From positions 1 to 7,332 of the forward strand of contig JACVCQ010000111.1 of the NCBI GenBank assembly GCA_016741945.1: a stretch of 7,332 nt of DNA, in the 5' to 3' direction. The notes below the pieces were generated by a model. The model saw nothing but the letters and a program-made list of their open reading frames with translations, searched no databases and was not told the DNA's origin. Both the position numbers and the translations under genes were made by a program. Positions 1-6,486 of this stretch are shown piece after piece (position 1 is the stretch's first letter; each line of letters opens with the position of its first letter). This DNA comes from Chitinophagaceae bacterium. GTDB lineage: Bacteria > Bacteroidota > Bacteroidia > Chitinophagales > Chitinophagaceae.

Positions 1-191
1 ATACCCAATGGATGGGCACTGAGATACTGCAAGAGAAAAAAGCATTGGTGATTGAGTGTCCATCTGCCATCATTCCGCAAGAATCCAATTTTTTATTGAA
101 CCCTTTACACAAAGATTATTCTAAAATACGCATGAAGGAAGTGCGTGATTTTTATTTTGATGAGCGACTATTCCCTTTAGTGAACCGTTAG
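1..191 (+). CDS. RES domain protein, C-terminal fragment (probable NAD+-degrading toxin)
   Basis: This is the last 62 codons of a gene that begins before the window. The frame is open from base 3 to the TAG at 189-191. The visible residues match the end of the RES fold: a GTE...L start, then a hydrophobic strand ending in CPSAIIPQESNFLLNP, then H-K-D-Y and a final FYFDERLF. The P-S-A-(I/V)-(I/V)-P-x-E-x-N-(F/Y)-L-(L/I)-N-P-x-H pattern is characteristic of the family. Characterised RES proteins are toxins that degrade NAD+ and are neutralised by an Xre/MbcA-type antitoxin, normally encoded just upstream. That region is not in the window, so the catalytic Arg and Glu residues and the antitoxin cannot be checked. 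The stop lies inside the end of the convergent sppA gene (15-bp overlap), and there is no room for a terminator between them. Family assignment is good; toxin activity is inferred. Confidence 0.82.
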   Translation, partial: TQWMGTEILQEKKALVIECPSAIIPQESNFLLNPLHKDYSKIRMKEVRDFYFDERLFPLVNR

Positions 192-1934
192 AAAATAAGG
201 CATTCTTGTTTGAGGTTCCCCCACCATTTGTTTCACCTGCTTTAACTGCTTCAAGAAATTCCATTGCTCTAAACCAATTTCCTCACTGATTAAAGATGAT
301 TTGATGGATTTTTTATAGTTGCCCATGATTTGTTGAAACAAATCTTTTTTCTCCGGATATTCTCTGATCCGATAGTCATCTACTTTAGCCAAATCAGCTG
401 CATATTCAATCGCATCCTGTAAGGTTCCAATTTTATCGACCAACCCAATTTGTATGGCTCTTGAACCTGTCCATACTCTCCCCTGAGCAATACTATCTAC
501 ATGTTCCATGCTTCTATTGCGACCCTCAGATACCCTACTTTTAAATGTATAATAAATAGAATCGGTGGCTGATTGAAAAAATCTTTTTTCAGACGCAGTC
601 AGAGGACGATCACCTGCTCCCATATCCGCAAAAGGGGCTGTACGTACTCGATCTGTGGTAATACCCAATTTATTTTTTAGGAAAGATTCAAAGTTGGGAA
701 CAATACTGAATACCCCGATAGAGCCTGTAATGGTTGTTTCATTGGCGAAAACAGCATTGGCATTACAGGCAATGTAATAACCACCGGAAGCCGCCACATC
801 CCCCATACTGACTACAATAGGTTTCACTTGTTTAGCCAAAGAAATTTCACGCCAAATCACATCACTAGCCAATGCACTTCCACCGGGGGAATTCACACGA
901 AGTACGATGGCTTTTACATCTTTATCCAACCGCGCTTTGCGCAATACATTTTTGAAAACATCGCTGCCTACTTGTTCGTCATCCCCTTCCCCACTAACAA
1001 TATCGCCTTGTGCATATACCACTGCTATTTTACCTCCACTGCCATAGTTATCAAGTGATGTTGCTTTTGCATATTCATTGATGGTCACAAAATTGATAGA
1101 CGACTTGTAATCTTTTTTTAACCATTTGAGCATTTCGCCTTTTACTTCATCATCATATTTCAATCCATCTACCAGTTTATATTGTAACGCATCAACTGCT
1201 GTTTGAATATTGCCATTCATGGCCAATTGATGCAATGTAGCTGAATCAATATTTCTGGATGTAGCAGTGGAACGCAAAAAAGAAGCATACAGATCACCCA
1301 ACCACACTGCGGTTTGTAAGCGATTGGCTTCTGTCATTTTGGTTTCTCTCAGTGGCTCAGTAGCACTCTTAAATTTCCCTGCATAAAATATTTGTGGTTC
1401 AATTTGTAGCTTATCCAGCATCCCTTTCAGAAAAAAGAGATTAGAAGAAAAACCAGACCACTCCAATCCGCCCTGTGGATGCACATATACTCTTTCTGCG
1501 GCGTTGGCCACATAGTAGGCTTTTTGAGTCATTGTTTCGCCATAGGCCAAAACAAACTTCCCGGATTTTTTAAAATTCAAGACAGCTTTTCGCAACTCTT
1601 CACTGGAAGAAAAACCATTTGCATTATCAGTTGCTAAAATGTATAAACCTTTTACCGATGAATCCGATTTGGCTTCGTCCAATAATCTTACTACATCAAA
1701 CAATGAAGGAACTTCAGCTTCTACATTAGCAATAAAAGTCCCGAATGGATTTTCTTGGGCTTGCTCTTTAAAATTAATAGACAAATCAAGTACCAACACG
1801 GCTTTCGATCCCACTACCGGCACTTCAGGAGTTGCCGCACTTGAAATAAACCCGATCAATAAAAAAAGGCCAAGGACTGTAAATACAATCAATGCCAGTA
1901 TCGAAGCAAAAAATATTTTGAAAAAATTACGCAT
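177..1934 (-). CDS. sppA: Signal peptide peptidase SppA, 67K (two-domain) type
   Basis: A 585-residue membrane-anchored serine protease of family S49, expected to degrade cleaved signal peptides in or at the cytoplasmic membrane. Residues about 7-30 form one hydrophobic anchor. An N-terminal domain (about 45-260) carries GKFKSATEP, whose Lys189 corresponds to the general-base lysine of E. coli SppA (K209, in the YKSAVEP context). The C-terminal S49 domain (about 300-470) has NSPGGSALASD at 348-358 and GDVAASGGYYIAC, with the nucleophile Ser383, followed by TGSIGVF. Ser and Lys are 194 residues apart, against about 200 in E. coli. The length and two-domain layout match the long type rather than the short SppA36 form. 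The start is the ATG complementary to 1932-1934, directly followed by a basic-hydrophobic anchor. The gene is divergent from folK and overlaps the RES gene tail to tail. It appears intact. Confidence 0.96.
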   Translation of the reverse strand: MRNFFKIFFASILALIVFTVLGLFLLIGFISSAATPEVPVVGSKAVLVLDLSINFKEQAQENPFGTFIANVEAEVPSLFDVVRLLDEAKSDSSVKGLYILATDNANGFSSSEELRKAVLNFKKSGKFVLAYGETMTQKAYYVANAAERVYVHPQGGLEWSGFSSNLFFLKGMLDKLQIEPQIFYAGKFKSATEPLRETKMTEANRLQTAVWLGDLYASFLRSTATSRNIDSATLHQLAMNGNIQTAVDALQYKLVDGLKYDDEVKGEMLKWLKKDYKSSINFVTINEYAKATSLDNYGSGGKIAVVYAQGDIVSGEGDDEQVGSDVFKNVLRKARLDKDVKAIVLRVNSPGGSALASDVIWREISLAKQVKPIVVSMGDVAASGGYYIACNANAVFANETTITGSIGVFSIVPNFESFLKNKLGITTDRVRTAPFADMGAGDRPLTASEKRFFQSATDSIYYTFKSRVSEGRNRSMEHVDSIAQGRVWTGSRAIQIGLVDKIGTLQDAIEYAADLAKVDDYRIREYPEKKDLFQQIMGNYKKSIKSSLISEEIGLEQWNFLKQLKQVKQMVGEPQTRMPYFLTVH

Positions 1935-2043
1935 AATACCATTGTTTAATAAATGTCCACAGATACCTATCTCATCTCAATGAAATAATCCTGTGCGACT
2001 TTGTGAATTTAAAGATATTTGAAGCTGTAAATATCTCCAATTT
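1935..2043. promoter_or_regulatory. Divergent sppA/folK promoter region
   Basis: This 109-bp spacer must carry the 5' signals of both sppA (leftward) and folK (rightward). I find no box matching the Bacteroidota consensus well. For sppA, the minus-strand TATCTGTG (complement of 1958-1965) differs from TAnnTTTG at one position and would leave a short leader of roughly 20 bases, but no convincing -33 TTG lies at the right distance. For folK, GATATTTG at 2014-2021 is one mismatch from the consensus but lies within an inverted repeat and also lacks a well-placed -33 box. Promoter positions are therefore low-confidence guesses; only the divergent arrangement is directly seen. Confidence 0.35.
2013..2036 (+). 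repeat. Perfect 8-bp inverted repeat upstream of folK
   Basis: AGATATTT (2013-2020) and AAATATCT (2029-2036) are exact reverse complements separated by the 8-base loop GAAGCTGT. The right arm ends 7 bases before the folK ATG. It could be a regulator binding site for either divergent gene, or an RNA hairpin close to the folK start. The arms are almost all A/T, so chance occurrence is possible. There is no T-run after it, so it does not look like a terminator. Confidence 0.5.
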
Positions 2044-2523
2044 ATGAATACAGCGTATTTGCTGACAGGCGGTAATATGGGTAACCGATTGAATAATCTG
2101 CGGCAAGCAGCTGATTTCATTCAACAAAAATGTGGGAAAATAGTTGCCCACTCTTCCATTTATGAAACAGAAGCCTGGGGTAAAACAGACCAGCCGGCTT
2201 TTTTGAATCAGGCTTTACAAGTAGAAACAGACCTATCACCGGATGCACTAATGCAAATACTGCTCGATATTGAAAGTCTGATGGGACGTGTTAGAACCAT
2301 TAAAATGGGGCCTCGGATTATTGACCTTGATATTTTATTGATCAATGACTTGATACAAACTTCTACATTAGTAACCATACCCCACCCGGCACTTACCTTG
2401 CGCAAATTTGCACTGTTGCCATTAGCTGAAATTGCGCCACAACTTATGCATCCGGTTGAAAAAAAATCAGTGTTGGAACTACTTCAAATTTGTCCGGATA
2501 TTTTAAATGTGCAAAAAAAATAA
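2044..2523 (+). CDS. folK: 6-hydroxymethyl-7,8-dihydropterin pyrophosphokinase (HPPK)
   Basis: A 159-residue cytoplasmic enzyme, the normal single-domain HPPK size. It transfers pyrophosphate from ATP to 6-hydroxymethyl-7,8-dihydropterin, the step before dihydropteroate synthase in folate synthesis. Visible signatures are the N-terminal GGNMGNR (9-15), SSIYETEAWG (37-46), QPAFLNQAL (50-58), the catalytic-loop GRVR (81-84), PRIIDLDILL (90-99) and IPHP (112-115). Arg82, Arg91, Asp94, Asp96 and His114 correspond to the ATP- and Mg-binding residues of E. coli HPPK (R82, R92, D95, D97, H115). The start follows directly on the family's usual N-terminus. It is the first gene of a likely operon; the next gene follows after about 50 bp. 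The coding end holds a run of eight A's (2513-2520) just before the TAA. Confidence 0.95.
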   Translation: MNTAYLLTGGNMGNRLNNLRQAADFIQQKCGKIVAHSSIYETEAWGKTDQPAFLNQALQVETDLSPDALMQILLDIESLMGRVRTIKMGPRIIDLDILLINDLIQTSTLVTIPHPALTLRKFALLPLAEIAPQLMHPVEKKSVLELLQICPDILNVQKK

Positions 2524-2525
2524 GG

Positions 2526-2553
2526 TTTCACTACAATTGCACGGTTAATTTTG
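2526..2553 (+). promoter_or_regulatory. Candidate Bacteroidota promoter for the kinase gene
   Basis: TAATTTTG at 2546-2553 is an exact match to the Bacteroidota -7 consensus TAnnTTTG. A TTTC at 2526-2529, 16 bases upstream, could be an imperfect -33 TTTG, though the spacing is slightly short. Transcription would start a few bases after 2553, placing the upstream in-frame ATG (2555) at or before the transcript start. The next ATG (2573) would have a short leader. This would let the kinase and transporter genes be transcribed without folK. It is based on sequence match alone. Confidence 0.45.
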
Positions 2554-2572
2554 AATGCTATTGCTATCGGAT

Positions 2573-3205
2573 ATGAAGTATCAATACATCACAGTAGAAG
2601 GAAATATCGGTGCTGGAAAAACAACATTGGCTCATTTATTATCAAAAAAATTAAATGCCAGGTTAATTCTAGAAGAATTTGCCGATAACCCTTTTCTCCC
2701 CAAATTTTATGATAACCCTCAACAATATGCTTTTCCTTTAGAGCTCTTTTTCATGGCTGAGCGTTACAAACAGTTGAAAGATATGTTACATACCAAAGAC
2801 ATGTTTCAACATGTAACCGTCTCAGATTATCTGTTTACGAAATGTTTGTTATTCGCTAAAGTCAATTTACCTGAAGAAGAATTTAGGTTGTATCAAAAAT
2901 TGTTTGACATCATTCATCAACAATTGGTATTTCCTGATATTTTGATCTACCTGCATGCACCTGTTAATAAACTACAACAGAATATTAGAAAACGAAACCG
3001 TGAATATGAGCAGTCGATTCCGGATGAATATTTATTCAATATACAAGAGACTTATACCAGCTATATCAAACAACACAATATTAAAACCATCTTTATTGAT
3101 GCCAGCAACGCAGATTTTCTAGGGAATGAAAAACATCTAGACATTGTTTTGGATGCGCTGGAAAAAGATTATGATGGTGGACAACATTATTTCAGCTTAC
3201 CCTAA
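2573..3205 (+). CDS. Deoxynucleoside kinase (dNK/dGK/dAK family)
   Basis: A soluble kinase of 210 residues that phosphorylates deoxynucleosides to 5'-monophosphates for salvage. Counting from the chosen start, the P-loop GNIGAGKT is at 10-17, the substrate-binding ILEEF motif has Glu34-Glu35, and LELFFMAERY at about 56-65 fits the family's hydrophobic substrate helix. VSDYLF (about 83-88) sits where relatives carry D/E-R-S, so the usual Arg is replaced here by Tyr. PDILIYLHAP (about 122-131) is followed by the lid IRKRNREYE with several arginines. An in-frame ATG at 2555 would add six residues (MLLLSD). I prefer 2573 because MKYQYITVEGNIGAGK puts the P-loop at the usual distance from the N-terminus and because the candidate promoter ends at 2553. 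Which deoxynucleoside is preferred cannot be read from the sequence. It is probably cotranscribed with the transporter gene 19 bp downstream. Confidence 0.9.
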   Translation: MKYQYITVEGNIGAGKTTLAHLLSKKLNARLILEEFADNPFLPKFYDNPQQYAFPLELFFMAERYKQLKDMLHTKDMFQHVTVSDYLFTKCLLFAKVNLPEEEFRLYQKLFDIIHQQLVFPDILIYLHAPVNKLQQNIRKRNREYEQSIPDEYLFNIQETYTSYIKQHNIKTIFIDASNADFLGNEKHLDIVLDALEKDYDGGQHYFSLP

Positions 3206-3224
3206 GAAAGTATAAAATCAGTAC

Positions 3225-4466
3225 ATGGATAAACCAGTATATGATCCATTCGCAGCCATGCGAATTCCTGAGTACCGAAACCTGATGATGGGGAGATTTC
3301 TTTTCATCATGGGATTACGGATGATGGGAACACTGGTGGGCTGGTGGATCTATGAACTTACCAATGACCCTTTTGCCATTGGTTTGATTGGCCTTTCAGA
3401 AGTCATTCCTGCTGTGTCACTATCTTTGTATGCCGGACATGTTATTGATATCAGTGAAAAAAGAAAGTTATTACTGAAAGGAGTTACGCTATACTTTGTT
3501 TGTGCATTATTTTTATTGTTATTATCTACCTCCTACACAACAGCACAATTGAGTAAGCACTGGATCGCTTTTTCGATTTATATCATCATATTTTTTACAG
3601 GTATCATTCGTGCATTTACGGGACCTACTTTTGGTACCATGGTGGCATCCATTGTACCTCGTGAGCTACTCCAAAATGCCACTACCTGGAATCAAGGGAT
3701 CTGGCTTTCTGCTTCTGTAACCGGTCATGCAACAGTAGGTTTCTTAATCGCCTTATTGGGAAATACAGGTTCACTTGCAGTGATCTGTTCGTTGGTATCT
3801 ATTGGTTTTCTGTTCATGTTTCAGATCAAGCCCAAACCTTCACTCAACGAACGTGGTGAGAAAAAAACTTTAGACAGTGTAAAAGAGGGATTAAGTTTTG
3901 TTTTTAAAACGAAAGAATTATTAGGCGCATTAAGTCTTGACCTATTCGCTGTTTTATTTGGCGGTGCAGTAGCTATGATTCCGGTTTTTGCCAAAGACAT
4001 TCTCAAAACTGGCCCTATTGGATTTGGCTGGTTGAATGCGGCCTCCGATATAGGCTCTATCCTCATTGTAATTTTATTGACGGTATTCCCTCTAAAAAAA
4101 CAACAAGGCAAGAAATTGTTATTAGCAGTAGCCGGTTTTGGTATCTGCATCATCATATTTGCTTTCTCAAGATTATTCTGGTTGTCTTTCGCTGTTTTAT
4201 TGTTAAGCGGCATGTTAGACGGTATCAGTATGATTATTCGAGGAACCATTGTTCAACTGAAAACGCCAGACCAAATGCGCGGAAGGGTGATGAGTGTGAA
4301 CTCTATGTTCATCAATAGCAGTAATGAATTGGGACAATTTGAAAGTGGTGTTGCAGCGAAATTGTTAGGAGTTGTTCCTTCTGTAGTTTTCGGTGGATGT
4401 ATGACCTTACTTGTCGTAGTTACTACATGGTTTAAGGCTCCAAGTCTGCGAAAGATGGAGTATTGA
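3225..4466 (+). CDS. MFS transporter (MFS_3 / EntS-like), substrate unknown
   Basis: A 413-residue polytopic inner-membrane protein with the length and about 10-12 hydrophobic segments of a major facilitator. A cytoplasmic loop rich in charge (about 201-222) separates the two halves. The segment GHVIDISEKRKLLL (71-84) corresponds to the loop 2-3 motif A, in a divergent form typical of the MFS_3 / enterobactin-exporter-like branch. The conserved segment TPDQMRGRVMSVNSMF (347-362), with the NELGQFESG that follows, is also typical of that branch, as is PRELLQNATTWNQ (145-157). Members are usually drug or siderophore exporters driven by the proton gradient, but nothing nearby names a substrate. 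Its link to folK and the nucleoside kinase is positional and need not be functional. It ends at TGA 4464-4466 and is followed by a repeat array and a terminator. Confidence 0.88.
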   Translation: MDKPVYDPFAAMRIPEYRNLMMGRFLFIMGLRMMGTLVGWWIYELTNDPFAIGLIGLSEVIPAVSLSLYAGHVIDISEKRKLLLKGVTLYFVCALFLLLLSTSYTTAQLSKHWIAFSIYIIIFFTGIIRAFTGPTFGTMVASIVPRELLQNATTWNQGIWLSASVTGHATVGFLIALLGNTGSLAVICSLVSIGFLFMFQIKPKPSLNERGEKKTLDSVKEGLSFVFKTKELLGALSLDLFAVLFGGAVAMIPVFAKDILKTGPIGFGWLNAASDIGSILIVILLTVFPLKKQQGKKLLLAVAGFGICIIIFAFSRLFWLSFAVLLLSGMLDGISMIIRGTIVQLKTPDQMRGRVMSVNSMFINSSNELGQFESGVAAKLLGVVPSVVFGGCMTLLVVVTTWFKAPSLRKMEY

Positions 4467-4473
4467 AAGATAG

Positions 4474-4508
4474 CTTATTGTTCATGGCTTATGGTCCATG
4501 GCATATAG
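4474..4508 (+). repeat. Degenerate heptameric tandem repeat array (5 units)
   Basis: Five consecutive 7-base units start at 4474, 4481, 4488, 4495 and 4502, with consensus YTYATGG. The A-T at unit positions 4-5 and the final G are the same in all five. Units alternate between CTTATGG-like and TTCATGG-like forms, so the period can also be read as 14 bases. The array lies between the MFS stop codon and the terminator and is noncoding. It has the same 7-base period as the repeats within the M1 peptidase signal peptide, but a different unit. Confidence 0.6.
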
Positions 4509-4511
4509 TAT

Positions 4512-4556
4512 AAAAAAGGAGGCTGTATCAGATTTTTGATACAACCTCCTTTTTTT
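4512..4556. terminator. Bidirectional intrinsic terminator between convergent genes
   Basis: The left arm 4512-4530 pairs with the right arm 4537-4555 around a 6-base loop (GATTTT). TGTATCA pairs with TGATACA, then there is one C-A mismatch (4523/4544), then GGAGG pairs with CCTCC, then A6 pairs with T6. The outer A/T tracts supply a T-run after the GC part on either strand. It can therefore end transcription of the MFS gene rightward and of the M1 peptidase gene leftward. The arms finish one base before the peptidase stop codon (complement of 4558-4560). Confidence 0.9.
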
Positions 4557-4557
4557 A

Positions 4558-6441
4558 TTAATCGGGTATTACCAGTTTATTGTTGTTTCGATTGATATCG
4601 GCTAATCGCATGGATGGGTCGATCTCGATGGATTTAATTTCTTGTATACCTCTGCTGATCGTGAATTTGTATTCGGGATGCGTCCAGCGCCATGGTTTTT
4701 CTACAATTCGCTCCGTAGCATCTTCGGCTGGTTTTGTTCCATACATCAGATCAAGGGGAATATTGTGCATTTCCTGTTTACCATCTTTATAGGTTACCAA
4801 TACATCCAACGGCATGGGCATTTTACCTATACGTCTCATAGTCAGTGTTGCTTTTCCTTCTACCACATTGATATCGCCAACTGCATAATCAATGGTTTTG
4901 GTAGAGTTGATAAAATATTCTTTGTACCAATCCAATTCCATTCCGCTTCTTTTTTCTGCTACACGAATGAAATCATTGGGATTGGGATGTTTGAAACGCC
5001 ATTGATAATAATAGTCTAATAAAATTTGGTCACGAACTTTTGCACCTACGATATATCCCAATTGCTCCATAAATACAGCGCCTTTGCTATAAGATGCTGC
5101 ACCATAAGCAAAATTGGTATTATAATGATCGGCATGTGTACTTGCCGGTTCTTCAAATCCACTTTTAGCTAAATTGAAATAACTACGATAAGAACCTTCA
5201 GCAGCAAAGCCTTTGTTACCCTTGATTTCCGCCATTACCCTTGATGTAGCATAATCTGTAAAACCTTCATCCATCCAAGGATATAAAGCTTCATTGGTAC
5301 CCATCATCATTTGATACCAACTGTGCATCCACTCATGTATAGCAGTACCGATACTGGCATTTTTCATCAGTGTTGCCATTGGATATTCCATTCCACCATC
5401 TCCACCTTGTACGAAAGTATAGGTTTTATAAGGGTAAGGACCAAAAGTTTGGGCAATAATTGGATATGCGATCACCGCAGTATCTAAGACACGTTGCCAA
5501 CGAGCATCGTTGATAGCAGTAGCAGAATCCGTCCCCTTATACACAACGCGAAGTAATGGTCCGTTAGGGGCTGCTTTTGTAATCATTTTATATTTAGGAT
5601 CAGCAGCCCACATAAAATCATGTACGTTATAGGCTTGCCATTTCCAGGTAACGGTATTTCCCGCAGGAGTTACAGTCTTCGTTCCTGCTGTTTCATAACC
5701 ACGTCCAATTTCATTGGCATTGATTAAATCGCCGCCTGCTGTAACAAAATAGTTTTTATCGATGGTGATATTAACATCAAAATCTCCCCATACACCATAA
5801 AATTCACGAGCAATATAGGGATTGGCATTCCAACCTTGGTAATCATACTCTACCAATTTAGGATACCACTGACTCATACTATAGCGAACCCCTTCGGCAT
5901 TATCTCTTCCACTTCTACGTATTTGTAAGGGCACTTGTGCTTCAAATTGAACATCCATTTGAATTTTAGATTTGGGCATGATGGGTTTTACCAATACCAC
6001 TTCCAAAATGGTTTCATGTTCTTTTAACGCTTGAGTTACACCATTAACTTTAACAGATGCTACTCGCTGAAATCCAATTTGCTCTGGAGTCAGTTTACTG
6101 ATTCTGTCTTTTACTCTGGCATCCCAATCCAATCCATCACTTGCTCTCGAAGGTTCGCGCAAAACCGTTTTACCAAGTTCACGACTGCGAACATCCATGC
6201 TGCTATTGGGTTGAAAAGCATTCCAATATAAATGAAAGAAAACCCTGGTTAAAGTATCCGGAGAATTATTCCAATAATCAATTTTTTCTGTTCCAGTAAA
6301 CCGGTTGGTATTTACATCTATGTTTACATTGATCTGGTATTTAATCTTCTGCTGCCATCGGTCTGATTGTGCAGAGGTAATGGTTGACAGATGACAAATG
6401 ACAGTTGACAGAAGGAAAAATTGTACTAATGATTTTTTCAT
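4558..6441 (-). CDS. Secreted M1 family zinc metallopeptidase (aminopeptidase-like)
   Basis: A 627-residue exported peptidase. Residues 1-24 form a signal peptide (KK, then a hydrophobic core, with probable cleavage at TSA|QS), so the mature protein should act in the periplasm or outside. An N-terminal beta-rich domain (about 30-230) precedes the catalytic domain. That domain has GGDGGMEYP (347-354) as its GAMEN-like exopeptidase motif and the zinc site HEWMH (369-373), with the third ligand Glu392 in WMDEGFTDYA. HEXXH-X18-E spacing is exact, and Glu370 is the expected catalytic residue. Tyr451, in YSKGAVF, is the likely transition-state tyrosine. A short beta-like C-terminal part (about 530-627) follows. 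No lipobox or obvious secretion-system sorting domain is visible at the C-terminus. M1 enzymes typically cleave N-terminal amino acids; the preferred substrate is unknown. Four 7-bp repeats encode residues 11-19. The gene is divergent from the deiodinase-like gene. Confidence 0.93.
   Translation of the reverse strand: MKKSLVQFFLLSTVICHLSTITSAQSDRWQQKIKYQINVNIDVNTNRFTGTEKIDYWNNSPDTLTRVFFHLYWNAFQPNSSMDVRSRELGKTVLREPSRASDGLDWDARVKDRISKLTPEQIGFQRVASVKVNGVTQALKEHETILEVVLVKPIMPKSKIQMDVQFEAQVPLQIRRSGRDNAEGVRYSMSQWYPKLVEYDYQGWNANPYIAREFYGVWGDFDVNITIDKNYFVTAGGDLINANEIGRGYETAGTKTVTPAGNTVTWKWQAYNVHDFMWAADPKYKMITKAAPNGPLLRVVYKGTDSATAINDARWQRVLDTAVIAYPIIAQTFGPYPYKTYTFVQGGDGGMEYPMATLMKNASIGTAIHEWMHSWYQMMMGTNEALYPWMDEGFTDYATSRVMAEIKGNKGFAAEGSYRSYFNLAKSGFEEPASTHADHYNTNFAYGAASYSKGAVFMEQLGYIVGAKVRDQILLDYYYQWRFKHPNPNDFIRVAEKRSGMELDWYKEYFINSTKTIDYAVGDINVVEGKATLTMRRIGKMPMPLDVLVTYKDGKQEMHNIPLDLMYGTKPAEDATERIVEKPWRWTHPEYKFTISRGIQEIKSIEIDPSMRLADINRNNNKLVIPD
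6384..6411 (-). repeat. Four tandem heptamers within the M1 peptidase signal sequence
   Basis: On the coding (minus) strand there are four consecutive 7-base units of consensus YTGTCAW: CTGTCAA first and last, with CTGTCAT and TTGTCAT between. They begin exactly at codon 11 and span 28 bases, giving a 7-residue periodic hydrophobic stretch (LSTVICH then LST). Since 7 is not a multiple of 3, gaining or losing one unit would shift the frame of the peptidase gene. Reading ahead, losing one unit reaches a TAA and gaining one also reaches a TAA, both within about 20 codons. Confidence 0.75.
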
Positions 6442-6486
6442 GTCGTGCTAATCGGTTTAATATGCTAATTTCAGAAAAAAAGAGGT
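6442..6486. promoter_or_regulatory. Short divergent spacer between M1 peptidase and nitroreductase genes
   Basis: Only 45 bp separate two divergent start codons, so the promoters must overlap each other or lie partly within the genes. A direct repeat TGCTAAT occurs at 6446-6452 and 6463-6469, a 17-base period, and could be a protein-binding site. The rightward TAATTTCA at 6466-6473 resembles the -7 box only weakly. AGAGG at 6481-6485 lies too close to the ATG (one base) to be a well-placed ribosome binding site. No firm promoter call can be made. Confidence 0.3.

Noticed and set aside
828..1058. Plus-strand open frame of 76 codons opposite sppA (and a similar one at 1639-1983).
   Set aside because: Antisense to a strongly conserved gene, with no recognisable domain or start context; a shadow of the sppA codon pattern.
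2513..2557. The run of eight A's at the end of folK as a slippery site fusing FolK to the kinase.
   Set aside because: The kinase is in the frame that a one-base shift would enter, but that frame meets a TAA at 2546-2548, before the kinase start. No fusion protein can result.
3821..4249. Minus-strand open frame of 142 codons opposite the MFS gene.
   Set aside because: Lies wholly within the transporter gene. Its low-complexity N/P/K-rich product is what the complement of hydrophobic codons gives.
4474..4556. Heptamer array plus hairpin as a CRISPR repeat or an IS remnant.
   Set aside because: Units are 7 bases with no spacers, there are no terminal repeats or transposase fragments, and the hairpin is fully explained as a terminator.
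4580..5019. Plus-strand open frames opposite the C-terminal part of the M1 peptidase.
   Set aside because: Antisense shadows of a conserved peptidase; no family match or promoter is visible.
6393..6441. M1 peptidase as a lipoprotein, because a Cys (residue 16) lies in the signal region.
   Set aside because: The residues before the Cys are T-V-I, which do not fit a lipobox, and a signal peptidase I site (TSA|QS) follows at 24/25.
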